Shown: positions 27,082 to 36,097, numbered from the stretch's first letter. The stretch: DNA of 64,000 nucleotides from Pseudomonadota bacterium (GCA_023428245.1 JAEYYX010000063.1:1-64000), one strand, 5' to 3'. The notes: generated by a model from the sequence alone, not told the origin. Numbers and translations are program-made.

Positions 27082-27306
27082 TTACCCCTCGGGAATCGAC
27101 GGCAATTCAGCCGTTACGACCTTGTTTCCGTACTCGGGCGGAGGCGCGCGATGGATTTTCAGTTCTTCTTCGGGCGTCTCGGGCTTCGTGCGTTCCTGCA
27201 TCGCGTGGCGCACCGGCGGCTCGGGGGGCGGAGGCTGGTAGTGGGCGCAGCCTACGATGAGGTAGCCCAAACAGGTCAGCACTCCAAGGCGCGTCCAAGA
27301 AGTCAT
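27082..27306 (-). CDS. Small lipoprotein
   Basis: A 74-residue protein. The first 20 residues (MTSWTRLGVLTCLGYLIVGC) are a signal peptide with lipobox IVGC; the rest is Pro/Glu-rich (YQPPPPEPPVRH, ETPEEELK). It is too small for a catalytic fold and may be a structural or peptidoglycan-facing lipoprotein. The ribosome site is weak. It lies 34 bp upstream of the metallophosphoesterase gene on the same strand. Confidence 0.65.
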   Translation of the reverse strand: MTSWTRLGVLTCLGYLIVGCAHYQPPPPEPPVRHAMQERTKPETPEEELKIHRAPPPEYGNKVVTAELPSIPEG

Positions 27307-27998
27307 CGCGCGGCAGCTGGATCTCCAGAAACGCGCATCTCGTGAGGCTCACTCGCGCGAGTGCGCGGGCTTCTTGAACGAGAGAAGAGATCGAGTTCGC
27401 ATGACAGGAGTGACTCGCTGCCGCTCACCAGGGCGCGCAGAAGAGACGAGCTTTCGTCTTACCTCAAGGGTGACACGCGCGGGGCGTCGGCGCCAGGAAT
27501 TCTGGGAACCGCGGGCGCTTAGAATTGCCCAATTTCCGCAGTTTTCTAGCCGGACTTCGATGGGGCATGAGCGAGTTTGGCTACGAGCCGTCTCTCGGTC
27601 TCTTGCGCATGTCGAGAGCGCTCGCCCGTCGACAGCGAACAGGGGTTCGGTGCGGGTGACGTGACGGCGCGCACGGTGCGACAGGGAGACGAGACCGCGC
27701 GGAGCGCGCACAGGGTGCAAGCGCGGGTCTCGCGCGTCGCGCGTTTTCCCGCATTCCACCGGGAAGAGGGGGCTTCTGATCTTCCCTCAGCGGTCCTTAC
27801 TTTCGAGCGATTGAATGGAACGTGATGGCTCAGATAGGATGACTCATTTGAGCACAATGAGTCATGTCACAAGGACGGGCCATGGAGACAAGTAACAGTT
27901 GATGTGGAGATAACGGTGTTTTCCTCCGCCTTCTCCTTAATTCAGCGACTGAGTGGCCCGTTGGAGCAGATGTCGTCCCAATCAGGAGAAGTTGCCCT
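27307..27998. other. Long non-coding leader upstream of the PilZ-oxoamine synthase
   Basis: About 690 bp with no convincing gene. ORFs here (for example 27349-27759 minus) are Arg-rich low-complexity shadows without a ribosome site. From about 27800 it becomes less GC-rich and includes the 10-bp dyad at 27839-27865. The region probably contains the promoter and leader of the downstream gene. Confidence 0.4.
27839..27865. promoter_or_regulatory. Perfect 10-bp dyad, candidate operator
   Basis: ATGACTCATT at 27839-27848 is exactly reverse-complementary to AATGAGTCAT at 27856-27865, with a 7-nt spacer. It lies about 135 bp before the ATG of the PilZ-oxoamine synthase gene. The symmetry and length suit a dimeric repressor or activator; the regulator is unknown. 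Confidence 0.5.
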
Positions 27999-29678
27999 AT
28001 GAGTCTATTTTTATCCCACCCGACCGTGACACTACGCGCCCAGCGGTTCCTTCCTCGTCGAGGAACGAGCTTCGATGTGCGCATCAATGGCGAGCTCGCA
28101 CGTCTTGCTAACATTTCGGAGAGCGGGCTCGGTTGTTACATCGATGATCCGGAGGCATGTGATGTGCAAACCGCAAGGGTAGACCTCTTGGTCGCGGGCG
28201 AGCCCATCAGCGTCGGTTCGGCCCGCCTGGCGCGCGTGGAAGAGCCGACCTCCGGTCACCCCTTCGAAACGCTGCTGGGCTTTGCCTTTGAGCAGGAGCG
28301 CCCGGATCTGATCGGGCACCTGCTCGAATTCCTCGAGCTGCCTGGTCGTCCCGAACTCGAAACTGACGGGGAAGAGGACGAAGAAGAGCCTTGTCCGAGC
28401 TCGCGCACTTTGGATCAGTTCTATGAGACGCCGAGCAACGACGTGTTCGCCAAATGCACCCAGTTTCAATCTTGGGTGCAGGCCATGCATCGCCGCGGTT
28501 ACTATCAGCGCTTCTATCGTGTGACCTTGGACGGACCGATCGACAGTCGTGTTCACGTGCGAGGACCGACTCGCGGTACCAAGAAATCACTCATTTGTTT
28601 CGACTCGAACAGCTACCTCGGCCTCCATCTCCATCCGAAGGTCCTTGAGTCCGTCCAAGCGGCGACCCAAGAGTTCGGTTACGGAACGCCGAGCGCTCAG
28701 TTGCTCTGTGGAACGAATCGTCCGCTTCGCGAGCTCGAGGAGACGCTCGCCGAGTTCCACGAGCGCGAAGCTGTGATGGTGTTCCCGACGGGCTTTGCGG
28801 CCAATGCCGGAACCATTCGCGCCTTGGTGCGAGGCAACGACGCTCTCTTCCGCGATCAACACGCCCACGCCAGCATCCAGGAGGCTTGCCGCGCGGCGGG
28901 CGCAAAGCGCTCGAAGGTCTTCGCCCACAACGACTTGGCCTACCTCGAGCGCATGCTCGCGCACGCGGACAAGCTCGAGTGCGAAGGGAAGCTGGTGGTC
29001 ACGGATGGTGTCTTCAGTATGCACGGCGAGCTTTCGCCTCTGCCCGAGATGCTCTCTGTCTGCCGCAAGTACAATTCGCGTCTCATGGTCGACGACGCCC
29101 ACGGCGTCGGAGTGATCGGTAAAGAAGGCCGAGGTGTCGAGGAACACTTTGGCGTGACCGGCGAGGTTGATGTGCTCATGGGCACGCTGAGCAAAGCGAT
29201 CGGTGCCGTGGGCGGATACGTCGCCGGAAGTCACGAGCTGATCGACTACCTGCGCTTCTATGCTCCGAGCGGCTTTTTTACCACCTCCCTCCCCGCGCCG
29301 ATCTGCGCGGGGGCCAAGACGGCCCTCGAGCTGATCCGAGAGGAGCCGGAGCATCGGGCGCGCCTCTGGCACAACATCCGGCGTTTCGTGCCGCAGCTGA
29401 AAGCCGCGGGACTCCACGTTTCCGAACCTGTTTCGCCGATCGTCACAGTCTTCGTCGGCAAGCAAGAGACGCTCTGGAAGGTGAGTCATGAGCTGTTCGA
29501 CGCGGGCGTCAAGTGCGGAAACGTCGCCTATCCCGCCGTTCCGCGCAGCGGCGCCATCCTTCGCCTCACCATCAACGCTCGGCACACCGATGAGGACATC
29601 GACTTCGCCGCCGAAGTTCTCGCTCGGATCGGGGCCAAGTACGGCATCAACCACTTCGGGCACGCTCAGGTCGCTTGA
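27999..29678 (+). CDS. PilZ domain fused to alpha-oxoamine synthase
   Basis: A 559-residue protein. Residues ~10-105 look like a PilZ domain with the c-di-GMP motif pair intact: RFLPR (RxxxR, 16-20) and NISESG (N-x-S-x-x-G, 38-43). An acidic linker (~125-135) follows. Residues ~140-555 are a PLP-dependent alpha-oxoamine synthase (serine palmitoyltransferase, KAPA synthase or KBL type): LICFDSNSYLGL, GTPSAQLLCGTN, HASIQEACR, VTDGVFSMHGELSPL, VDDAHGVGVIG and the Schiff-base lysine in LMGTLSKAIGAVGG. Such enzymes condense an amino acid with an acyl-CoA. The start has AGGAGAA at 27983-27989. Product and acyl donor are unknown; c-di-GMP regulation is inference. Confidence 0.85.
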   Translation: MSLFLSHPTVTLRAQRFLPRRGTSFDVRINGELARLANISESGLGCYIDDPEACDVQTARVDLLVAGEPISVGSARLARVEEPTSGHPFETLLGFAFEQERPDLIGHLLEFLELPGRPELETDGEEDEEEPCPSSRTLDQFYETPSNDVFAKCTQFQSWVQAMHRRGYYQRFYRVTLDGPIDSRVHVRGPTRGTKKSLICFDSNSYLGLHLHPKVLESVQAATQEFGYGTPSAQLLCGTNRPLRELEETLAEFHEREAVMVFPTGFAANAGTIRALVRGNDALFRDQHAHASIQEACRAAGAKRSKVFAHNDLAYLERMLAHADKLECEGKLVVTDGVFSMHGELSPLPEMLSVCRKYNSRLMVDDAHGVGVIGKEGRGVEEHFGVTGEVDVLMGTLSKAIGAVGGYVAGSHELIDYLRFYAPSGFFTTSLPAPICAGAKTALELIREEPEHRARLWHNIRRFVPQLKAAGLHVSEPVSPIVTVFVGKQETLWKVSHELFDAGVKCGNVAYPAVPRSGAILRLTINARHTDEDIDFAAEVLARIGAKYGINHFGHAQVA

Positions 29679-29740
29679 AGCGCTCTCTGTGAGTCGCTCG
29701 CCACACGGCAGGTCGCCTCGGTCTGCTCAGCCTTGGGGCA

Positions 29741-30034
29741 TCACGGTGAACTCTCGCCGGGTGGCCCCGAGGCGGAGCTTTCCATGGCGGGGTCGGCGGA
29801 CGGGGGCTCACGGAAGCTTGCCCAGAGCGAACCGCCATAGAGGACGAGGAGGATGAACCAAAGGCGCCGAGTCTTTGGCATCGAGGCCGCCCGAAAGGGG
29901 GCCAAGGGGAAGACGATGAACGAGAGAAGGGCGCCGAATGGAGTCGTTCTCGCGAGCCGGGCGCACAGAATCGCGTGACACGTCACCCAGCTCGAAAACG
30001 AGAGGATGACGATAGCGAACAGCGTGAGACCCAT
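29741..30034 (-). CDS. Small membrane protein
   Basis: About 97 residues starting MGLTLFAIVILSF. Two or three hydrophobic segments are visible (LTLFAIVILSFSSWVTCHAI, PFGALLSFIVFPLAPF, RLWFILLVLYGGSLW) with a Ser/Pro-rich C-terminal tail. No family recognised. It is divergent from the S55-protease gene, with ~90 bp between the starts. An upstream start at 30067 is possible. Confidence 0.5.
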   Translation of the reverse strand: MGLTLFAIVILSFSSWVTCHAILCARLARTTPFGALLSFIVFPLAPFRAASMPKTRRLWFILLVLYGGSLWASFREPPSADPAMESSASGPPGESSP

Positions 30035-30121
30035 GGATGGCCCGGAAAACATAAGCGGACGAGGCACCTCGGCGGAAGGGCTCGATTCGGGATACGGCTC
30101 GGGCTAGAGTGAAAGGAAGAC

Positions 30122-31963
30122 GTGCGACTTGGACTGATTCCCTTCGCTGCTTTACTGGGCCTGGCGGCGGCGTCGCTTGGGCTTGCGCCGAACGTTGAGG
30201 GTGCTGACCGGCGCGCCGACGTTTTCCCTCTCTCGAAGGTGGAGAAGGGGATGAAAGGCTATGGGCTCACCGTCTTTGAGGGGACGAAGCCCGATCGTTT
30301 CGACGTCGAGGTCATCGACGTGCTCCGGAACTTTCGTCCACGCCAGGACCTGATCCTGGTGCGCACCACGCATCCCCGGCTCGAAGTCGCTAAGATCGTC
30401 GCGGGCATGAGCGGAAGCCCGATCTACTTTGGGGGCAAAATGGCCGGAGCTTACGCTTACGGCTGGTCCTTTGGGGCCGAGTCCGTCGCAGGCGTGACGC
30501 CGATTGAGTCGATGCTCAGCGACTTGGATCGCCCGCTTCCGAAGGTGCTCCGTGGGCTTCCGCTTGCGCCGCTCGGTGTGGCCCGCTCTTCCGAGGGAAG
30601 CCGCCCGAGTGCCTTCGCCGACTATAGAAGTTACGACGTGAGGGCACATGCGCAGGCTCTCGCTGCCCAGAGCGGGCAGGCTGAGCCGCGCTCAGAGCTC
30701 CGCCCGATCCAAACGCCGCTTCTCTTCGGGGGCGCCTCCGATCGTATCGTCGAGGAGGCGCGTTCACTCTTGAGCCCGCTCGGACTCGAACCCCTCGCGA
30801 TGGGAGGAGCAGCTCCGCCCGGCGCCCGCGTCACCGAGCCCTTCGTTGACGGCGGCGCCATTGGGATTCAGCTGATCTCCGGGGACGTCTCAGCCTTGGG
30901 GCTTGGGACGGTGACTCGTGTCGAGGGGCGCAAGCTGGTCGCTTTCGGACATCCGATGATGGAGATCGGTGTCACTGCGCTCCCCGCCGCCCAAGCGCGT
31001 GTGCTTTGGTTCATGGCGTCGGTGCAGCGTTCTTTCAAGGTCGGGGAATCGCTCGGACCGAGAGGGATGTTGGTCAACGACAGGCAAGCTTCGATTGTCG
31101 TGGACCAAGAGGCCACCGCGAGGACGATCCCGGTCACGCTGAACATTCGCGGCGAACCTGGCGCGCCCCATCCGAACTGGAACTTCCAGGTTGCTCACGA
31201 TCCGTTCATCACGCCCGCTTTTCTCGGGATGGCGCTCGGCAGTGGAATCCAGACGACGGCAGCCGAGCGGCGGGACGTCACTTTCCGCATGCGCTCAAAG
31301 CTGAAGCTTGCGGGGCACCCTGAGGTCACCATCGACGACCTCAGGGCGGGCCCCACGGGCGTGCCTGACGCGAACCTGCTCATGCAGTCGAGCGTGGTGC
31401 AGGCTGTGGGGGCGCTCTTCTCGAATCCGTGGGAGGATATCGTGGTCGAGCGTGTCGACGTCGACGTCGAGCTGACCTTTGCGCGCGAAGTGAGCGTCTT
31501 GCGAGGTGTGGACGTGCTCACGCCCGAGGTCGAACGAGGGGGCAGCGTGCGTCTCCGCTTGTGGATCCAGCCACACGTTGGACCCTTGCGCAGCGAGCTC
31601 ATCACGGTCCCGCTCCCGGAGACGTTCGAGGATCAGGAAGTGAAGCTCCAAGTTCGTCCGGGCCACGCAGTCGAGCGGGTCCGTCCACCAGCGGAGTCCG
31701 TGGACGATTTCCTGCGGAACCTTGAGGCTACGTCGTACGAGCCCCGATCGGTCGTCGTCTCTTTTGAGGTCGGACAGTCATCGGTCGTGCACCGAGGGCT
31801 CGTGGCGGAGTCTCTTCCCCCCGGAGTCATCGATCGCCTCACGGCGACCCGTCAGGCGCTCGCTCCGCTCGAATTTCGCACCATGCAGCACAAGATTTTT
31901 CCGAGCTCGGACTACCTGATCGGTTCGGGGGCCGTCTCCGTCCGCGTGAAAAAAAGGCCATGA
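30122..31963 (+). CDS. S55 (SpoIVB-like) peptidase family protein
   Basis: A 613-residue exported protein with a signal peptide (LGLIPFAALLGLAAASLGLA). Residues ~35-110 match the S55/SpoIVB domain: VFPLSKVEKGMKGYGLTVFE, FDVEVIDVLRNF, and the nucleophile region GMSGSPIYFGGKMAGAYAYG at 95-114. SpoIVB is a signalling serine protease that triggers sigma-K processing in Bacillus; distant homologues outside Firmicutes are uncharacterised. The middle (SALGLGTVTRVEGRKLVAFG, FGHPMMEIG-like) fits the family's second half. Start GTG 30122 has AAAGGAAGA upstream. The last codon overlaps the next gene's ATG (ATGA). Confidence 0.8.
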   Translation: MRLGLIPFAALLGLAAASLGLAPNVEGADRRADVFPLSKVEKGMKGYGLTVFEGTKPDRFDVEVIDVLRNFRPRQDLILVRTTHPRLEVAKIVAGMSGSPIYFGGKMAGAYAYGWSFGAESVAGVTPIESMLSDLDRPLPKVLRGLPLAPLGVARSSEGSRPSAFADYRSYDVRAHAQALAAQSGQAEPRSELRPIQTPLLFGGASDRIVEEARSLLSPLGLEPLAMGGAAPPGARVTEPFVDGGAIGIQLISGDVSALGLGTVTRVEGRKLVAFGHPMMEIGVTALPAAQARVLWFMASVQRSFKVGESLGPRGMLVNDRQASIVVDQEATARTIPVTLNIRGEPGAPHPNWNFQVAHDPFITPAFLGMALGSGIQTTAAERRDVTFRMRSKLKLAGHPEVTIDDLRAGPTGVPDANLLMQSSVVQAVGALFSNPWEDIVVERVDVDVELTFAREVSVLRGVDVLTPEVERGGSVRLRLWIQPHVGPLRSELITVPLPETFEDQEVKLQVRPGHAVERVRPPAESVDDFLRNLEATSYEPRSVVVSFEVGQSSVVHRGLVAESLPPGVIDRLTATRQALAPLEFRTMQHKIFPSSDYLIGSGAVSVRVKKRP

Positions 31964-34005
31964 AACGCTTCCCCATCTCGTTCGCTCGCCTCGTGCGCCC
32001 GAGCGCTGCCCTCGCCTCTGCTCTCTTTTTTGCGCTCCCGGTGGGCGCCGTCGGAACACGGTATTTCGTGCTCGAGAGTGCGAAAGACTTCTCGGAGGGC
32101 GAAGCCAAGGGCGTCTTCGTCGATTCAAAGGGGCACCTTCGGCCAGGCTTTCGCCTGACGAACACCTCGCTCACCGAGGCTGCCCAGGTTTGGGCAACGC
32201 TACCGACGAAGGACGGGCTTCTCCTCGCAACTGGCAACGATGGAGCGCTGTTTCGCTACCGAGCTGGCAAGACGGAGCGCTTGGGGGCGACCGACGCGCT
32301 CGCTTTGACGAGCCTCACCGGGGCTTGGAATCGAACATTCGCCGGGAGCTTCCCCGGCGGGCGCATTTTCGAGTGGACGGGTGGCCAGCTGAAAGAGTTC
32401 GCCAAGCTCGACGACGGGGAGCACATCTGGGCGCTCGTGCATGACCCCAAATCGGACGTCCTTTTTGCGGCCACAGGACCTGCGGGCAAGCTCTATCGCA
32501 TCACTCGGGACGGCAAAGCCCAAGTGCATTTCGATGCGGAGGAGAGCCATTTGGTCAGCCTTGCTGTCGCAACGGATGGCACCGTATACGTCGGGAGTTC
32601 GGGGAAGGCCCGGCTCTACAAGGTGACGGGACCGGGGCGCGCGAGCATCCTGCATGACTTTGGGAGTACGGAGGTGCGCGCTCTTGCCACCCTCGCAAGC
32701 GGAGACGTCTTCGCGATCGCCAATGAGCTCAAGAGCGGCGGTCGCGTCGACAGCTGGAAAGCAGATCGGCCTGCTCCCGCGAAAGGCGGAGATGGCCTGA
32801 GCGGATCCGGTGAGCTCTACGTCTTCGACAAGAACGGGCGCTCGGCGCGCCTCTACGTCAGTAAGGACGAACCCCTCGCTTCGCTGGCGATCGACCGATA
32901 CGGACGGGCTCTCGTTGGTACGGCGAACCAGGGGCGAGTCTATCGAACCAGTCGCGAGCTCGACACCGTTATGGTCGCGGACCTCGATGAGCGTCAGGTG
33001 AGCGCGATTCGGATCGAAGGAGAGGACTCCGGCGTCATCATCGGGAGCGATCCGGTGAATGTGCACGAAATCGAGAGTCTCGGTAGCCTCTCGGGCACCT
33101 ATACGAGCGCCGCCCTCGACGCTGGGGTGCGCGCAGATTTCGGGAAGATCCGCTACGAGGCCTCCCCCGGCATCGAGCTCCGCACGCGCACAGGGAACTC
33201 GGCTGTGCCGGGTCTCGGTTGGTCGGATTGGTCAGGTCCCCTTGAAAACGGCGCGCAAGTCGCGAGCCCGGGCGGTCGCTTCCTGCAGTTCAAGGTTGTG
33301 ATGCCGCCGCCGAAAGACCGCAAGCTGTGGCGGGTAGAAATCCCGTTCCGCACCGACAACCTCCCCCCGATCTTGAGCGGGATCCGCGTCGAATCGCCGA
33401 GCACGCCGAAGGGAACCCGAGGCTTGAAGGCTTCGGGTGGCCCTGTCGAGGGGAACCCGTCGACGAAGATCAAGGTGACCTTCGACGTCGAAAACCCGGA
33501 CGAAGATGAACTTCGCTTCAAGGTTGAATATCGACAGGTCGATTCGTACCGTTGGCTCAGCGCACTCGAGCCGAACGAGGTGCTCACAAAAAACTCATTT
33601 CAGTGGGAGACGGTTTCGCTCCCGGAGGGATACTACCGTTTGCGTGCCACCGTGAGCGACGAGCTCGCGAACCCGCCCTCTGACGCGCAGTCGCATAGCC
33701 TCGAGAGTCAGCTCATCCTCGTCGACAACACCCCGCCCCGGATCGAACAAACTCGACTCGAAGGGAAGTTCCTTCGGGCCCGGGTGCGCGATGGCCTGGG
33801 TCCCGTGACCCGCGTCGAGGTGCGCTTCGCAGGGAGCCCGGAGTGGTTCCCGGTCGGTGCCGAAGACGGAATTTTTGACTCAGCCGTCGAGACGGTCGGG
33901 GCTGACCTGTCATCGATTTGGCCCGGAGATCCGGCGTTTCTTACGCTCCGGGCCTACGACGCAGCCAATAACTCTGTGGTTCAAATAGTTACGGTTCCTC
34001 GCTGA
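31960..34005 (+). CDS. Exported beta-propeller-like protein coupled to the S55 peptidase
   Basis: A 681-residue protein with a signal peptide (SAALASALFFALPVGAVG). Residues ~70-370 have repeated blade-like units (LLLATGNDGALFRYRAGKTE, NRTFAGSFPGGRIFEWTGG, LFAATGPAGKLYRITRDG, TVYVGSSGKARLYKVTG, ALVGTANQGRVYRTSREL), each with a ATG/VGS...G-x-[LV]-[YF] pattern. The C-terminal 300 residues are beta-sandwich-like (VTFDVENPDEDELRFKVEYR, LVDNTPPRIEQTRLEG). It overlaps the S55 gene by 4 nt, so the two are made together; it could be a substrate or scaffold. Partner role is inference. Confidence 0.8.
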   Translation: MKRFPISFARLVRPSAALASALFFALPVGAVGTRYFVLESAKDFSEGEAKGVFVDSKGHLRPGFRLTNTSLTEAAQVWATLPTKDGLLLATGNDGALFRYRAGKTERLGATDALALTSLTGAWNRTFAGSFPGGRIFEWTGGQLKEFAKLDDGEHIWALVHDPKSDVLFAATGPAGKLYRITRDGKAQVHFDAEESHLVSLAVATDGTVYVGSSGKARLYKVTGPGRASILHDFGSTEVRALATLASGDVFAIANELKSGGRVDSWKADRPAPAKGGDGLSGSGELYVFDKNGRSARLYVSKDEPLASLAIDRYGRALVGTANQGRVYRTSRELDTVMVADLDERQVSAIRIEGEDSGVIIGSDPVNVHEIESLGSLSGTYTSAALDAGVRADFGKIRYEASPGIELRTRTGNSAVPGLGWSDWSGPLENGAQVASPGGRFLQFKVVMPPPKDRKLWRVEIPFRTDNLPPILSGIRVESPSTPKGTRGLKASGGPVEGNPSTKIKVTFDVENPDEDELRFKVEYRQVDSYRWLSALEPNEVLTKNSFQWETVSLPEGYYRLRATVSDELANPPSDAQSHSLESQLILVDNTPPRIEQTRLEGKFLRARVRDGLGPVTRVEVRFAGSPEWFPVGAEDGIFDSAVETVGADLSSIWPGDPAFLTLRAYDAANNSVVQIVTVPR

Positions 34006-34028
34006 GGACGACGGCCCCCTGGGATCTG

Positions 34029-35102
34029 ATGATGGCGGACGGACGGGCGTCAGTTAGACTGGCCTCTGGTTTGACGATGCAAGATCCCCCATCCCCTGAG
34101 ACGTCGCGCGTGAGCGGCCCGCATGCAGAGCGGGACGCCGAAGATCCGGGGCGACTTTGCCCCCGGGCGCCTTCCTCGCTCAGGTTGGGCCTGGCGCTGC
34201 TGTCTCTTGCTGGTTTCTTTCAGGTCGATTGCTCAGCGCCGAGCGCGAACGTGGACGAGGATGGTGGGGGAGGGACCGGAGGTGCGAGTCGGACCGAAGT
34301 CGAGATCGATTTGGGGCCCGGCGGAGACTCGGGGAACGGGGAGGGGGTCCACCCGCTCTGCGGGAAGGGGAGCTGCGATCCGAGCACGAACGCTGGGTGC
34401 AAAGTCGCGCGCAACCAGACCGGCTACGGCGGGGCAGGCGACGACGTCCAGGGCCTCGGGGGCGAGATGGTTATCGGGCAGGGAGGACTGCTTGGCTGGG
34501 GTGGACTTCCCGATGCTCCGGAGGAGGGCTCTGCGTGTCGGGTTCTCCCCTGCTCGGGGGATGATTGTGAGGCGAGGAGGAGCTGCCAGCCGGCCGGGCG
34601 AGGAAAAGAGCTCGACCCTTGTTTCTCGCCGGCGGACTGTGCGCCAGGGCTAACCTGTATCGGCGAGGGAACTTCGGGGGTTTGTCGAGCCTACTGCTGC
34701 GACGGCCGCTGCTCGGGCGATTCTTACTGCGAGGTGCGGGGACAAGTCGAACCCGAGCTCGAGGTTCCGGTCTGCGTTCCTTTCAGTAACTGCTCTCTGG
34801 ACGATCCGTTTCCCTGTCCGCCGGGCAGTCTCTGCTCTTGTGGGGGGCAGCGCGCTTGTCTGCTCGTTGGACCCCGCGGGCGGACTGCCTGCTTGGTCCC
34901 GGGTGAGAAGAAACAAGGGGAATCCTGCACAGGCGCGGTCGCCGGCGAGTGCGCTGCCGGTTACGTGTGCGCTAAGACGCTCGGCTGCGTCGCGATCTGT
35001 CGTCGCAGCGAGACGCAGAACCCCTGTGAGGCTGGCTTCACCTGTCAGGTTCCGGCGGACTTCCCCGATGGCTTCGGGGTCTGCGTCGGGACTCGGACCT
35101 GA
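34029..35102 (+). CDS. Cys-rich secreted protein
   Basis: A 357-residue protein with an internal hydrophobic segment (SSLRLGLALLSLAGFFQV) followed by DC and a Gly-rich linker; it could be a non-canonical lipoprotein. The mature part is rich in Cys (more than 20), in EGF- or Dickkopf-like spacing (CFSPADCAPGLTCIGEGTSG, CRAYCCDGRCSGDSYCEV, CPPGSLCSCGGQRACLLVG), typical of extracellular myxobacterial proteins. Function unknown. The N-terminal 50 residues before the hydrophobic segment may be untranslated; ATG 34077 is an alternative. The 3' end overlaps the yihY gene by 58 bp on the other strand. Confidence 0.65.
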   Translation: MMADGRASVRLASGLTMQDPPSPETSRVSGPHAERDAEDPGRLCPRAPSSLRLGLALLSLAGFFQVDCSAPSANVDEDGGGGTGGASRTEVEIDLGPGGDSGNGEGVHPLCGKGSCDPSTNAGCKVARNQTGYGGAGDDVQGLGGEMVIGQGGLLGWGGLPDAPEEGSACRVLPCSGDDCEARRSCQPAGRGKELDPCFSPADCAPGLTCIGEGTSGVCRAYCCDGRCSGDSYCEVRGQVEPELEVPVCVPFSNCSLDDPFPCPPGSLCSCGGQRACLLVGPRGRTACLVPGEKKQGESCTGAVAGECAAGYVCAKTLGCVAICRRSETQNPCEAGFTCQVPADFPDGFGVCVGTRT

Positions 35103-36097
35103 CTCTCGGGACTCGGCGCATCGCTGACGGAGGAGCGATCCTTGAGACTCTCTCGGGCGTCCCCCCCTGCTCCCTCGGGCGACGGACTCTCCGCATTCAA
35201 CGCTTCGGTCGAGGCGCCGAAAAGGTGATCTTCGATGGCCACGTTGACGATGGCCCCGATGATGAGCGCGTGGCACCAGAGAAGGAGCCAGAGCATGACC
35301 ACGATCACTGTCAGTAGGCTGCCGTAAAAGAGCGCCATCCTGGATGCGTTTGCCACGTAAAGGCCAAGGCCGATCGAGGCGATGGCGCCGACCAGCGAGG
35401 CGACGAAGGCTCCTGGGATGATCGTCTTCTGGGGGACTTTCCGCTGGCCGATAGCGATGTAGTAAACGACCGAGAGAAACCCGGTGGAGAGGACCAGAAA
35501 CGCGGCGAAAGTGCCGAGTCGGACCAGGCTACTGCCGACGAACTTCCCGAGGAGAGACTCGACGAAGTCGGCGCCGGCGGAGCCGACCAAGTAGCCGATG
35601 AATGTGACAAGGCTGAGAGAGCCGACGAAAAGGAGCGCGAGCCCAAGTGCCCAGAGGCGCGCCTTGATGTAGCCGCGGGGATGGCTGTCGAAGATCTCCT
35701 CACACAATCGAATCAGAGTGTGGAAGGCGTCGGAGGCGATCCAGAGTGCGCCGACGACCGCGAGGGGCGCGAAGTTCGCTTCGGAGATGGCGTCGAAGTT
35801 TCGCGCGACGAGGCGATTCATCTGGCCCGGCGCAAGCTCCAGGAACGCGCTGCTCTTGGCGAGGGCCTTGGGATCGGCGTGGAGAACGCGGACGATCATG
35901 AAGCCCGCGAGCCCGAGCATCGGTACGAGAGCAAGAAAAAAATCAAATGCCATCGCACTCGCCGTGCGCATGGTTTGATGGTGGGAAAAGGTTCGCCAGG
36001 CGCTGCTGTGGAAGAATGTCCGAAGTGCGTGGGTCAGGGCTCCGAAACCCCGGGGGCGTGCAGGTCTCACCGGAGGGCTCGGGGGCTCGTCAGACAT
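35045..36097 (-). CDS. YihY/BrkB-family inner membrane protein
   Basis: A 350-residue protein with six hydrophobic segments. Family features: TMRTASAMAFDFFLALVPML near the first helix, LWIASDAFHTLIRLCEEIF, LLFVGSLSLVTFIGYLV, VPQKTIIPGAFVASLVGAIA, and YGSLLTVIVVMLWLLLWCHA. The family was once called RNase BN, but YihY is a membrane protein of unknown function. A hydrophilic Ser/Pro tail of ~55 residues ends the protein, and its coding overlaps the convergent Cys-rich gene by 58 bp. Confidence 0.85.
   Translation of the reverse strand: MSDEPPSPPVRPARPRGFGALTHALRTFFHSSAWRTFSHHQTMRTASAMAFDFFLALVPMLGLAGFMIVRVLHADPKALAKSSAFLELAPGQMNRLVARNFDAISEANFAPLAVVGALWIASDAFHTLIRLCEEIFDSHPRGYIKARLWALGLALLFVGSLSLVTFIGYLVGSAGADFVESLLGKFVGSSLVRLGTFAAFLVLSTGFLSVVYYIAIGQRKVPQKTIIPGAFVASLVGAIASIGLGLYVANASRMALFYGSLLTVIVVMLWLLLWCHALIIGAIVNVAIEDHLFGASTEALNAESPSPEGAGGDARESLKDRSSVSDAPSPESQVRVPTQTPKPSGKSAGT

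Noticed and set aside
27349..27759. 136-residue minus-strand ORF in the 690-bp leader
   Set aside because: Arg/Ser-rich, no ribosome site, no domain; typical random frame in GC-rich DNA.
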